Below, in pieces: positions 1 through 10,635 of a stretch of DNA of 64,000 nt; positions within the stretch are counted from its first letter, which is position 1; each line of letters starts with the position of its first letter. The translations under genes and the position numbers were made by a program. The notes beneath the pieces were generated by a model. It had not been told where the DNA came from and made no database searches. It saw nothing but the letters and a program-made list of their open reading frames with translations. Location: positions 57,526,012-57,590,011 of the forward strand of contig OY997590.1 in the NCBI GenBank assembly GCA_963921825.1, given 5' to 3'. This DNA comes from Erodium maritimum (Eukaryota > Streptophyta > Magnoliopsida > Geraniales > Geraniaceae).

Positions 1-90
1 GGATATTCTGATGGTCAACAAGGGAATTGGAAGTGGCAAGGGCGGGGCCCATGCGCACTTGGCGGGAAAGATGAGACACCTGAGACTGTC

Positions 91-3000
91 TGCTTCTACT
101 GCCAATAGCCTGGTCATTGGAACCGGGATTACAGGAAGTTCACGGCTGATCTGAAGAAGGGCAGTGGGACTGCGCCTTCATCAAATAGCCTGGATGATCT
201 GAAGAAGGGTAGTAGGACTGCGCCTTCATCAGGAAACCTGGATGATCTAAGGAAGGGCGGTGGGATCGTGCCTTCATCTGGTATTAACTCTATAGAGCTA
301 CATCTCTCTACTTCCAAAGATTCATGGGTATTAGATGCCAGGACTGAATCTCACACATCCACTAATATATGGTGGCTGAAAGTAGAAGAGGTTTGGAAAG
401 CACGAAGTGGACCTCAGAGTTGTGGCAACTGCTGTAGGATCCATGAGTCTTGCTTTTCCAAGTGGCCTTGTCTTAGTGTTGTATAATCTATATTGCATAC
501 CTACTTTTAGTAGGAATATTATATTTGTATCCGTGTTTGACGAGGAAGGATATAATGTTAATATTGGAAATGGAGTTTTCAATGTTCTATGCAATGACAT
601 GTTTTATACCAGTACTGACTTGGTCGGAGGATTGTACATATTAGATATGGGTAACAATGCCTCAAGTTCTATATATTACGTTAATACCAAGAGGTCTAAA
701 TCTAACGATTTAAACCTAACTCTGTTATGGCACTGTCATTTGGGCCGCATAAACAAGAAGCGCCTATCAACACTTCAGAAGTGCGGGCTTTCAAGTTCAT
801 TCGAATTCCATTCGATCGATAGGTGCAAGGTTTGTTTGATGGACAAAATGACTAAAGTGCCATTTATCGATCGCGATGAAAGGGCGGGTGAATTATTGGG
901 GCTGATACACTTGAATGTGTGTAGACCAATAATTTCACTTGCTAGGAGGGGTTTTAGCTACTTTATCACATTTACTGATGATTACAGTAAATATGGTTAT
1001 GTCTATTCGGTGAGACATAAGTCTGAAGCTTTTGATAAATTCAAAGAGTTTAAGATTAAAGTAGAAAACCATCTCGACAAAGGTATTAAGACACTTCGAT
1101 TGGATCGAGATGTAAAATACTTGACCACAAAGTTATTAGATCATCTAAAAGAGAATGAGATCCTTTTGGAATGGACTCCTCCTGGGACACTGTAGTTGAA
1201 AGGTGTAGCCAAACGGAGAAATCGGCATTGTTAGACAATGGTCCGTTCCATGATTATTTGGACTGATCTCCCAATCTCTTTCTGGGGTTATGCTCTAGAG
1301 ACGACCGCATTCATAATGAATCGGGCTTCGACGAAGGGTGTGGAAGGGACAACATTTTAAAAATGGTACGGGATGATGCCCGCTTTGTCCTTCCTAAAGA
1401 TTTGTGGTTGCGAGGCTTATGTGAAACATTTGGTTTCAACTAAGCTCGAACCAAGATCTGAGATATGCACCTTCGTGTGGTATCCCAAAGCAACAAGGGG
1501 ATACTACTTCTACAATCCCAGTGAGAACATGGTGTTCGTCGCTTGGGATGGGGTGTTTATGTAAAATGAGTTTTGTTTCCACAGACGTCATTGGGAGGAC
1601 TGTGCATCTCGAAGAAATTCAGGATGGTACAGATCTGTCTAAACCAATTGACAACCCAGTAGAAAGGAGCCAGAGATTGTCGTAGAGTAAGAACCAATTC
1701 CTGTTACAATTCCGGAAGATCCAAGGCGATTTGAAAGGATCAATCTTTCACCTCCAAGATATGGTATCCGGAGGTGACAATGAAATCATGGTGGATCACG
1801 ATGAGCCAGGCACCTTTCAGGAAGTCATGGATGGGCCCGACTCCGAGTTATGGCTGGGAGCCATGAGGGAGGAAATGCAATCCATGTCGGACAACCGAGT
1901 CTGGGAACCGGATTATCCCATCAATGGTGTGAGGACCATCGGATGCAAATGGATCTTCACGGTGAAGATGGACATGGACGACAACCCTCTGACCTACAAA
2001 GCTCAACTGGTGGCGAAAGGTTATAGGCAGATCCAATGGATTGACTATGAGGAAACCTTCTCCCTAGTGGCTATGGTCAAAATCGATCCAAATTCTTCTT
2101 GACATAACTGCATATCATAATTACAAGATATGGCATGTGGATATCAAAACCGCTTTCCTAAATGGAAATTTGACTGAGTACGTTTGTATGTCTCGGCCCA
2201 AAGGTTTTGACGATCCTAAGAATAAGGGAAAGATTTATAAGTTGTTGAAATCCATTTATGGATTGAAACAAACTTCTCGGAGTTGGATCCTTCGTTTTGA
2301 TGAAGCTGTAATTGGATTTGGCTTAATCAAGAATAAGGATGAATCTTGCGTTTATAAAAAGGCTAGTGGGAGCAAGATTACCTTTCTTGTTCTCATTGAA
2401 AACAACATCTCAACCTTGCACGAGACTAAAGTTTGGTTGAGGAAATGTTTTTCAATAAAGGACTTAGGCGATGCTTCTTGTATCTTAGGGATTAAGATAT
2501 GTAGAGATCGCACCAAGAGGGTCTTGGATTTAAGTCAGGGAACCTATGTGAACAAGGCATTGAGTAGGTTCTCAATGCTCGATTCAAAGAAAGGACTCTT
2601 ACCCACTAGTCATGGCATTCATCTCAGCAAGACTTAGTGTTCTAAGACACCTGATGAGCTGAAAATGATGATACAAATCCCATGCGCCTGGGGGCAGGAT
2701 CGATCATATATGCCATGACATGTTCGAGACCGGACGTCTCGTAAGCCTTATGTTGTACCAGTAGACATCAGTCTAACCTGGGGGAAAGATGATGCTGAAC
2801 TAGTCGTCGAAGGATGAGTAGACCCTAGTTTTTCAAGACAAATCCAGATGACTTTAGAAGTCAGTCAGGATATGTGTTTATGTTGAATGACAGAGCTTTA
2901 GCTGGGACAACGTAAAGCAAGATACCAATGCCGAATCTACGACAGAGGCCAAGTACATGGATGCTGTAGAGGCAACTAAGGAGGCTATGTGGATTTGGAA

Positions 3001-3230
3001 ATTCACGGCAGGGTTGGGTGTAATTAAAAACCCATCTAGCCCGATGAATCCATTTTGCGACAACACAAGGGCCATTGTGCAAGCTAAAAGCGCAGATCGC
3101 ATAACAAATCCAAACATGTACTACGGCGTATCCACCTAATCATAGAAATACTGAACTGAGGTGAAGTGAAGATAATCTATATTGCAACAGATGATAACAT
3201 AGCCAACCCTTTGACTAAGGTAGTGTCGCT
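91..3230 (+). pseudogene. copia-1 gag-pol polyprotein remains
   Basis: A decayed zinc knuckle (CX2CX4HX4C with an in-frame stop and the last Cys changed to Tyr) is at 91-132. A protease-like stretch (WVLDARTESHTST, normally WxLDSGAxxH) is near 325-365. GAG-pre-integrase and integrase core cover 407-1195 (LWHCHLGRINKKRLSTLQK, then FTDDYSKYGYVY). The integrase C-terminal part is at 1373-1564. Reverse transcriptase covers 1731-2637 (WIFTVKMD, DIKTAFLNGNL, IYGLKQTSRSW, DLGDASCILGIK). The YVDD catalytic box is missing: FLVL is followed by IENNIST instead. RNase H remnants span about 2900-3220. The pieces lie in several frames, so no functional polyprotein can be made. Confidence 0.9.
148..290 (+). 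repeat. 48-bp (16-codon) tandem repeat in copia-1 gag/protease linker
   Basis: Three head-to-tail copies begin near 148, 196 and 244. In the gag frame each encodes a variant of DDLKKGSGTAPSS. The period is a multiple of three, so the array expanded without shifting the frame. Confidence 0.75.
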
Positions 3231-3290
3231 GCCTAAACATGTTAGACATGTAAAGTCGATGGGGACATATTGGAGTTTAGATTGGAACTA

Positions 3291-3305
3291 GGGCAAGTGG
3301 GAGAT
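3291..3305 (+). other. Polypurine tract of copia-1
   Basis: GGGCAAGTGGGAGAT lies immediately before the TGTTAG start of the 3' LTR. This is the usual plus-strand priming position in copia elements. Confidence 0.8.
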
Positions 3306-4872
3306 TGTTAGTCTTAGTGCCCGTAGTTCAATCCTAAATGTCCAAATGTATATATCATCGTTAGCAATAAAATTAAAGCTTCACTAGAAACGACTAGTAT
3401 GAAAGATGGCTCTTTATGGCTTACAATCTGTTAGTCATTGGAATGGGATTCCGGAGTCTGATCATAGATATCATGTGGTACATGATATTGGACGACCCGA
3501 CATGAATATGTGTCATAGATCAAGTCATGAACATATTCTGTGTCGTAGCTTGTCATGTATCCTTAGACCAAGGAGTCTTTGTGATCGCTATGTAGTCAAC
3601 AACTGAGTTTGACCTGAGCCTAACGTTGTTCGTAACAGGGCTTCCATAACGGCCAGGATTGGCTTGGGGACGGGCTACATGAGTGACACGAAAGACGGCT
3701 AAGGGATTTATCCCTCATACTGAGGTATGGGAAAGATATCGGTTCTCAGCCGCTTGATCGAGAGTGACTGAAAGAATAGCATGACCATGCACATGATACT
3801 TGTTATCATATATTCATTCATCTCACATATCAAGGAACAGTGATTGAGAATAATAAGGATGACGGCTCTATGCCTTATCTCAATCAGGATATCGGAGATA
3901 AAAGGATAATGACAGGGATGACGGAAAGGTTAGAATCGATAGGGTCGATTCGTTATGCAGTGTCAGGCAATACTAAAGTCTCGTTAGTTGCCACTTAAAT
4001 AGGATCAAGTAAAATGGGATTTTACGTTGATCTATTGACATGCATAAACCTAAGGGTCACACCGGAGGATGAAACTCATTGACACATTTATGGAGAATGG
4101 CCAAAGGGGAGTTGTCTCGGGACATGACCAAAACTGGGTTTTGGGTCATGTGCCCGTAAGTGAATAGGACTTTACGGATCGAGACAAGGCTTGGAATCTT
4201 GGGATTGATCGCGTCGGATAATGTTGGACATTTCCGATATGGAAGGCTTGGAGGCGATGAGCGAATCACGGGACCTCGTTGGAAATGGCCACGGGCCATG
4301 TTCCAAGAGGCCCATGAAAGGCCCATGCAAACAAGGCCCATGGAACTAATTAATCAAGTCTTGATTAAGTAGTACTAAGTAAGCAAGACAAAGATTAAGG
4401 TGTTGGTGATTCACCACCTAACTCAATCTTGTCTTGCCATACTTTGTCCTATTTACACCTTACTTGACACCATACTTGTCCCATGCCTTTAGTTGGACAA
4501 GTATGAGTTTTGTTATGTTTAATTCATCTTTTTTCAACATAACAAAAACAAGACAAGAATAGGAAACACAACTTATCTCCCTATTCCCTTGCAATTTCGA
4601 GTTTGGCAAGTTTCCACCTCCATTTTTGTGTTCTTGAGTCCTCAAAGAGAAGAACTACGTGCCTTTGATTCCCATGTGGATACGTAGGCGTCTTGGATAC
4701 TCAAGCCAATCATTCGTTAACCGGTGTTCTTGTTTTGGTAAGAAATAATGCTGAATTTTTCTCTTGTGAATCCATTCTTTGTTAGTTGTTTCATGGTTTT
4801 AATCGTCTCTTGGTTTTCCTTGATTTTCCGCTGCGAGTTGGTTCATCTTCAACCCTACCTCGAGACCCAACA
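3306..4872 (+). repeat. 3' LTR of copia-1 (1567 bp)
   Basis: It starts TGTTAGTCTTAGTG and ends GAGACCCAACA. Boundaries were set by comparison with a second copy at 35878-37565, whose edges are fixed by a 5-bp target duplication. The two LTRs are collinear and very similar. This copy lacks about 120 bp (present at roughly 35951-36070) between two AAAGC words. It contains a short inverted pair built on ACAAGTATG and CATACTTG near 4465-4505. Confidence 0.93.
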
Positions 4873-6705
4873 AGCTCCTCCTGTGCCTTGGTCATCTGCT
4901 CCTTCTCTTCTCAGAGTTTGTTCGCCAGCTCCTCTTGTGCCTTGGCCATCTTCTGCTTCTCTTCTCGGAATTGGTTCACCAGCTCCTCCTGTGCCTTGGC
5001 CATCTGCTCCATCACTCGCGCCTGCACTCTCTCTTCTATTTGTTGAGAGACTTCGGTGGAAGCAGCGGAGGTCGAGGACGAAGCCATCGACTTCGGCGTC
5101 GGGACGACGACTCTCCTACCGCATCCTGGCTGCTGGCTGCCCTTCCTCGGTGTGTCCAGCTTGGCAACTAGTGCCTCAGCCTAAACCAGTACTGGGACAA
5201 GAGTAGAGATATCGGCCGACCGTCGCACTTCCCTGATCGCAGCGACGATCTTTTTCTGCGCAGAAACGAACCAGGATTTAGAGAAATAAATGGTATGTAA
5301 TTACTAATTATTAAACGAAAATGAAGATAATTAACAAAATATTAAATATAATGAACAATCATAAAGTTCGGGACAAAAAATATTAACCCCTTTAATGCGG
5401 TTGGCCTTTTTCTTGTCGTTTGACGGGAAGACATGCATACATGCATCCAAGAGCGGCCTCGGGTTTTTGGGGTCTTTGTTCGCAATCTTCTCAGAGTAGC
5501 CTGCAATCGAGCAGGATCCGCCTCGTTGCACGGTCTTCACTTTCTTCCGAGCGTCAGATGCCTTGTGCGACTTGAGCTGACATTTTTACAAAAATCATAC
5601 TAATTAATTGAATAATTAGAACAATAGATATAAACATCTAATCACGAACATTATCATTCACCTTGAACTCGTCGGAATCGAAGTGCTTGCAAAGAAAGTC
5701 CCACTCATCCAGACGTTGTTCGAACTCATAAGGATGGGTGATATATGTGGTCTTCTTTTCAGCCATTCTGGCTTTGCGCGCTCGGTTGATCTTGGACTTC
5801 TAGTCTGTGAACAGATTGCGGAATTCACTCTCGATCCAGTCGCATAGCGGGTTGTCATTCTCCTTGTACAAGTACATCCCCTGCAAACAAAACGTGGAGA
5901 AATTAATGCGAGAACGATTAAAAAAACAAAAATAAACAACGCTTACGTGGAAAAAAAGTACGTTGAGGTTCCGTTTTACCATATCTCGATCTGTCACAAC
6001 AATCTCGTCCCATGTTTTATTCAACATGGGCAAGTGCGACCGAATGATGGACCCAATATCTCGGGTCACTCGCGCCCTATCTATTGCCGGGTGAGCCGGA
6101 CAGGTCACAGTCTTCCTCACAGGGTCGTAGACGAGTTCTAACCTTCCGTGTTTCTGTACATAATCGTTTGTCTTACGAATGGACACCCACCCCCTTTTAC
6201 CACCCCGTTTTTTCTTACCAGAGGCGACCTCAGGGTTCGGAGTGGCGTCGACGGGCTCACTACTGACAATGGCGTCAACGACCTCCTCGGAGTCGGAGTC
6301 TGAGTCTGAGTCGTGCCCGCTATCGCTCCCGATGTCGCTCCCGCTCTCGTCGTAGTTTGTACGCAACGGGGCGGAACGTTTGGTAACCTTCCGTTTTTTG
6401 GCCGCCTTACGGACATACCAAACGTCGCCCGCTGCAGACGAGCTTCCCGCCACGCCCGGACTCGGGCCTCCGTGCTGTGATATCGAAGCGGTTGACGGCA
6501 GAATCAAAGCATCGGACCCTGGCCATTGCGACGCAAGAGAGTCGGGATGGCGGGTGTCGGCAGTCCCCTCGACCAAAACGGGGGAGGGGGTAGGCGCAGC
6601 GGCTTGGGTAGCGGCTAGGGCCGGGGTCGGGGCAGCGGTAGAGGTCGGGGCAGGGGCAGTCCCCTCTTCCTCCTCTGTCATTTTAATTCTTCTTTTTGCT
6701 ACCAT
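4873..6705 (-). pseudogene. CACTA second transposase (Transposase_24/Ptta type), cut by copia-1
   Basis: Reading down from ATG at 6705, an acidic and Pro/Ala-rich N terminus is followed by a conserved block with KTNDYVQKHGRLELVYD and IGSIIRSHLPMLNKTWDEI, typical of the plant En/Spm-associated Ptta family. A GT-AG intron is visible at 5881-5946 and another at 5577-5661; splicing keeps the frame into KSHKASDARKKVKTV. A later exon (about 5245-4873) has a coiled coil of repeated KMAKAQEELANK units with one stop. Coding ends abruptly at the copia LTR boundary, so the C terminus is separated from the rest of the gene. In related CACTA elements this protein accompanies the TNP2 transposase. Confidence 0.8.
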
Positions 6706-6749
6706 CCTGCATTTGAAAACCGGTTATGTTAGATTCTAAACTTGATGTA

Positions 6750-7434
6750 AATAAAAACCATGTAAATATAGGGAAATCTCAACTATTATTAAAATATAAA
6801 GATTATTAAAATTCAGTTAGATGAAAACATAACAGAAAATCAATGACACTGATCTCCAACACTGTCTCCAACCACAACAGTGAACTTCTATGTTTCCATA
6901 TTCCTCCAATATCTTAATCCTTTGTACAATGAACATAATTAACCACAAATAAAACATTATAAGCATGATTACTTATTAATCACCAACATAATATTCAAGT
7001 AAAGAACATAAATACAGGTATTAAACAAGAAAAACATATCTCATCAGTCTTAACAAGAAATATGTCTATTTAATATAATGACAAAATATAAAGAAAAATT
7101 CAGATTCATAGTATCTTAAGTACAAAAAACTAAAGAAAAAAAACACAGATCAACAACATAATTAAAAGCATGGATCCCAGTTTTACTTTGCATCAAATAT
7201 CCAAAACACATTAGGGTTGAAATACAGAAACAAAAATATTTACTTGATGTAAATAAAAAACCATGTAAATATAGACAAATCTCAACTCTTATTTTTCGGA
7301 CATTTTCCTAACCAATAAATGGATACAATTTTCAAAAAATCGTTCGGATACATGTTTTAGGTAACTGACTACTACAACAATAAACAAAAAATTCAGACTG
7401 CATGAACATTGTTGGGACAAGTTAGTACTAGCCC
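6750..7434. other. AT-rich CACTA interior without genes
   Basis: It is AT-rich, with no ORF that resembles a known family. A segment near 6745-6790 is partly repeated near 7240-7285 (both contain GATGTAAATAAAAA and ATGTAAATATAG), suggesting a small internal duplication of about 495-bp spacing. Confidence 0.6.
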
Positions 7435-7448
7435 ACCCATCATCTATT

Positions 7449-7940
7449 TTTTTTTGGAAAGCTAACTTGTATTAAAAGTCTATGGGTTTTAACAAGAAAA
7501 CCCAAAGAAAGAGGAAACAATTCCCCTCAGTTACAATACTATGCGTCTTATTAAGGAGACCACCCAAAGCCTACCAGTCCATTTGGTAACAGACCCACTA
7601 AATGCAAACAATATCAGTAGGTACCAATACAAAACCTATGTACCAATACCAAAGAAACTCCAAGAAGTCACAAACCAGCCAAAGTAAATAAATACAAAGG
7701 CAAAAGACAAAGATAGAACTCAAACCACCACTGCAGACTAGAATGCACCAAAACCATAGAAACATACCCAAAGGCTTGAGAGGTAGTAGAACCAGAAATT
7801 GAAGCCACAAGTGCCTTGATCCCACAATACAAAGCACTGCTGCAAAACCAAAAAAAAACTCCTCACCAAACTAGGAAAACTGAAGTACTACCCACCCTCC
7901 TCAATACAACAAAAAGACTCCACACAGAAAATAGATGACT
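7449..7940 (-). mobile_element. 5'-truncated LINE-like retrocopy with 14-bp target duplication
   Basis: A poly(T) run starts near 7447, which is a poly(A) tail on the minus strand. The 14-mer ACCCATCATCTATT occurs at 7435-7448 and exactly again at 7941-7954. A tail plus a long exact duplication is the hallmark of target-primed reverse transcription. The body of about 490 bp has no recognisable coding domain. It inserted inside the CACTA element. Confidence 0.85.
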
Positions 7941-7954
7941 ACCCATCATCTATT

Positions 7955-8549
7955 AACTGATGATACACAATCATATATAGCACATTTGATTTTGCAAAAA
8001 GATGTAACAGTGAGCATCATGGGTTCATCTACTAACACATAGCAACACAGATTGCATAAATCAACAACTACTGATGATATGTAGAGAAGATGAAACAAAA
8101 ATGTGTAAAAAGGTCGACAACCCAAGAACAAAAACATCAAATCCTCAACAACCCATGATTTTTTGGGGGGAAATCCAAACAAGCTTATAGACTCTGACAA
8201 ATCAGGGCTAGGGACGAAAACACTAACTCAAATGACAGAAATTACCTTGCTTTGGTGAGTTGGGTCGGAGGAGATGGTCGTCGAAGGGAAGGGCTCGGAG
8301 ATGAGTGAGCACAGGGACGAAAACGTGTCGCCGGAGGGAGGTGCTGTCATGGCGTGGTTGAGGTCGGATGTGCTCGAGACTGAGGAATGAACACCGGCGC
8401 CGGCGTGGTTAAGGTCGGGCGTGCTCGTGAGAAAGAGGGAATTTTTTTAGAAGAGCAGGAAATTTTTGAGAAGAGTGGGGAAAATGAGAAATATGAAGGA
8501 GTGACTGACCTAATAGACGTACTAACCTCTGCGACTACATAGTAACATA
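7955..8549. other. CACTA interior, no gene; GC-rich block
   Basis: I find no coding family. The block at 8250-8430 is GC-rich and has two related copies of a GTGGTTGAGGTCGG/GTGGTTAAGGTCGG word. Near 8527-8538 the word CCTCTGCGACTACAT resembles the terminal repeats of this CACTA element. Confidence 0.5.
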
Positions 8550-8581
<32 letters not shown>

Positions 8582-8586
8582 ATGTG
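8550..8586. repeat. (TA)n(TG)n microsatellite
   Basis: An alternating TA run turns into TG repeats. It is a simple sequence repeat with no other evident role. Confidence 0.95.
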
Positions 8587-8653
8587 TTAAACTCAAAATT
8601 ATGTCAGATAAATAATTAATGATGCGCAACAGGATATTAAAACATTTTCTAGG

Positions 8654-9764
8654 CTACTCACTAGATATCACCAATGATAAGATGTTAAACTCTTTCTGCA
8701 TGCACATGTCCGGGGGAAAATTGTAAGGAATCACAACAACGGGCCACATACTATAAGGCCCGACACTTGCACAAAATGGACAAAACTCGTCTGTGGCTAC
8801 TGCTAGACGCACATTGCGTTTCTCACTGCCAAGTCTAGGATGTAACCTGTCGAACTCAATCCAAGCTTCACCATCGACTGGATGCCTCAAAATGTCAGGA
8901 TTGACTGCCCTTTCCGCGTGCAACTTCATTTTCTATACAATGTCAGGTGCGAGGTTTTTCAAAAATAGGACATTCTTTCAAATGTAGATTTTCAGCGTAG
9001 TATACACAACAACTATCTTCACAAGCATCATATGTTTCATAACCCAACCCAACGTCCTTCATAACTTTTTGCGCATCAGTAAACGATTTTGGATACGTAT
9101 TCGGATGAGGAAATTTTTTCCTATTCATTGTACACATATCGTCAAACGCGTTATTCGACACTTTGTATTTTTCTTTATAGGACGTCAACTCCATAATGGT
9201 GGTCAATCTATCGGAACCAGTGCATCCCTCGTACAACGGTGTTTTATAAACACTCAATAATCTCCTGTACTTGTCTGCATCTTCCCTTGCAACCGTCTCA
9301 TCAATATCGTACTCATCAAAATCAACCATATCTTCCCGCTCAACCGTGTCACGGTAAGGGAACGCATTTTCCACATACTCCCTTGTTGCTTCGTAATCAA
9401 CGGATGATGAAGCCTCATTATTAATAATATAATTATTAGGACCGGATGATGATGCCTCATGATATCTAGCCATCTCCTGCATATCTATCAATCTAGATTC
9501 TGCTTCAGTAGGCATGAGGTGTGCTTCCCCGTGATACTGCCATATTTGGTAATTTCTCATAGTACCATTCCCTTTACTACTTAAATGATCGATCAATTCA
9601 TTGATTTTTGACCAACCGCCGTTCGCACAATTTCAACACGGACACCGGAAGTGATCATCCACACCGAATTTTTGACCATTAACTATAACATGCTCGAGAA
9701 ACCCCAAAATACCTTTCACATGCCTTGGATCCTTTCTTGGCAACTTCATCCAACTTCTATCCAT
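8654..9764 (-). pseudogene. CACTA TNP2-type transposase, N-terminal part only
   Basis: It starts at ATG 9764 with MDRSWMKLPRKD, the start of the plant transposase-associated domain (about 75 residues, Cys-rich). An in-frame TGA replaces a residue in the Cys motif (CPC-stop-NC). It continues with LTTIMELTSYKEKYKVSN and MKDVGLGYETYDACEDSC of the TNP2 family. After a short frame change, 8929-8654 has DGEAWIEFDRLHP, NVRLAVATDEF and YSMWPVVVIPYNFPPDMCM, also TNP2. Homology ends there, before the rest of the catalytic core, so the gene is truncated and cannot make active transposase. Confidence 0.88.
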
Positions 9765-9779
9765 CTAGGCATATATATA

Positions 9780-10310
9780 AATCAAAAATAAATTCTTCCA
9801 CACAAAACTAAAATATATATTCATCAAAATAAGTATATTATACAAAAATTAATTAAAATTAATTTAAATATTTTAGATGAATATTAACAAACCTATATAT
9901 ATGATAAAATAATTTCTTCCAAAAAACTAAAATACATTCTTCAAAATGAGTATATACATATATAAACTAATTAATTAGTTGATTAAGTTAAATACTATGT
10001 ATGCATGCATATTATAAATCAAATATATATAGTACTATACGTAAATAAAAAAAATTATTCCACAAACTAGAATATATCTATAAAATATAATGAAGTATAT
10101 AACATACCATTAACGAGTTTCTTGATGTCATGATTTGTTTGGAAGTAGATTGATCATAAAGGAACCTTGAGTAGAGAAGAATATATGTTGGGAGGTTTTT
10201 TGAGAGGGAGAAAATTTCTGCAGATTTTTTAGATGAATGAATGTTTTGAGAGAGAAGAAAGAGTTTGGTAGGGAATGTAATGGCAAGTTGGTGGGAATTA
10301 AAGACGTTAT
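9780..10310. other. AT-rich CACTA 5' leader, no gene
   Basis: It is very AT-rich, with repeated ATTCTTCCACAAAACTAAAATATAT-like words. It lies between the transposase ATG and the subterminal repeats, where a leader or promoter is expected. I see no coding content. Confidence 0.5.
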
Positions 10311-10314
10311 TACA

Positions 10315-10612
10315 TCTAAGACGGAATGAGGAATGTAGTCGTAGAGGATATATTCCTCTACGACTATAATTCAATGTAGTCGTAGAGGCATGTATACCTC
10401 TACGACCACATTAAATGTAGTCGTAGAGGAATATATGCCTCTATGACTACATCACAATGTAGTCGTAGAGGAATATATCCTCTACGACTACATGTAATGT
10501 GGTCGTAGATGATATTACCTCTACGACTACATTTAATGTAGTCGTAGGGGAACGAAACTTCTATGACTACATACAAAGTGCCTAGTCGCAGAAGTAAAAA
10601 GCTGGTGTAGTG
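10315..10612. repeat. CACTA subterminal repeats and terminal inverted repeat
   Basis: At least eight copies of TGTAGTCGTAGAGG or its inverse CCTCTACGACTACA alternate in both orientations, often as head-to-head hairpins separated by a few bases (TATATTCC). In En/Spm elements such motifs are binding sites for the accessory transposase. The terminus GCTGGTGTAGTG is at 10601-10612, flanked by AAA as a possible 3-bp target copy. Confidence 0.9.
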
Positions 10613-10635
10613 AAAATCGGATTTGGGGCGTGACA
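10613..10635 (+). repeat. 23-bp 3' end of a gypsy-type LTR
   Basis: The segment ends GATTTGGGGCGTGACA, matching the 3' end of the other gypsy LTRs in this window (GGGGCGTGACA). It separates the CACTA end from broken copia reverse transcriptase. The CACTA must have inserted into this LTR, and the LTR into copia-2. The possible 5-bp target copy CTGTG follows at 10636-10640. Confidence 0.8.

Larger units (their letters stand above)
1..4872 (+). mobile_element. Degenerate Ty1/copia retrotransposon (copia-1), 5' end outside window
   Basis: The plus strand shows, in copia order, a gag zinc knuckle, protease-like, integrase, reverse transcriptase and RNase H remnants, then a polypurine tract and a 3' LTR. 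The order integrase before reverse transcriptase is diagnostic of Ty1/copia. The 5' LTR and most of gag lie left of the window. The LTR ends in CA at 4872 and directly abuts the coding sequence of a CACTA transposase on the other strand, so this element inserted into the CACTA transposon. The expected 5-bp target copy would be AGCTC at 4873-4877; its partner is outside the window. Many stops and frameshifts make it inactive. Confidence 0.93.
4873..10612 (-). mobile_element. CACTA (En/Spm-type) DNA transposon, internally deleted, left end outside window
   Basis: The right end reads GCTGGTGTAGTG at 10601-10612, which on the minus strand is the classic CACTACACCAGC terminus. Just inside is a dense array of inverted subterminal repeats (10315-10600). 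The minus strand carries a TNP2-type transposase start (9764-8654) and, downstream, a second plant transposase (6705-4873). The TNP2 gene stops after its N-terminal third, and about 1.9 kb of AT-rich noncoding DNA follows, so the copy is defective. A copia element (1-4872) is inserted in the second gene, and the left terminus must lie before position 1. Confidence 0.88.

Noticed and set aside
4748-5206. Plus-strand open frame with repeated PPVPWPSAPSL
   Set aside because: It is the shadow of the minus-strand coiled-coil exon of the CACTA transposase (KMAKAQEELANK units) and crosses the copia LTR boundary.
10315-10600. Alternating repeats considered as a CRISPR or microRNA precursor
   Set aside because: Position beside a CACTA terminus and alternating orientation identify them as subterminal transposon repeats.
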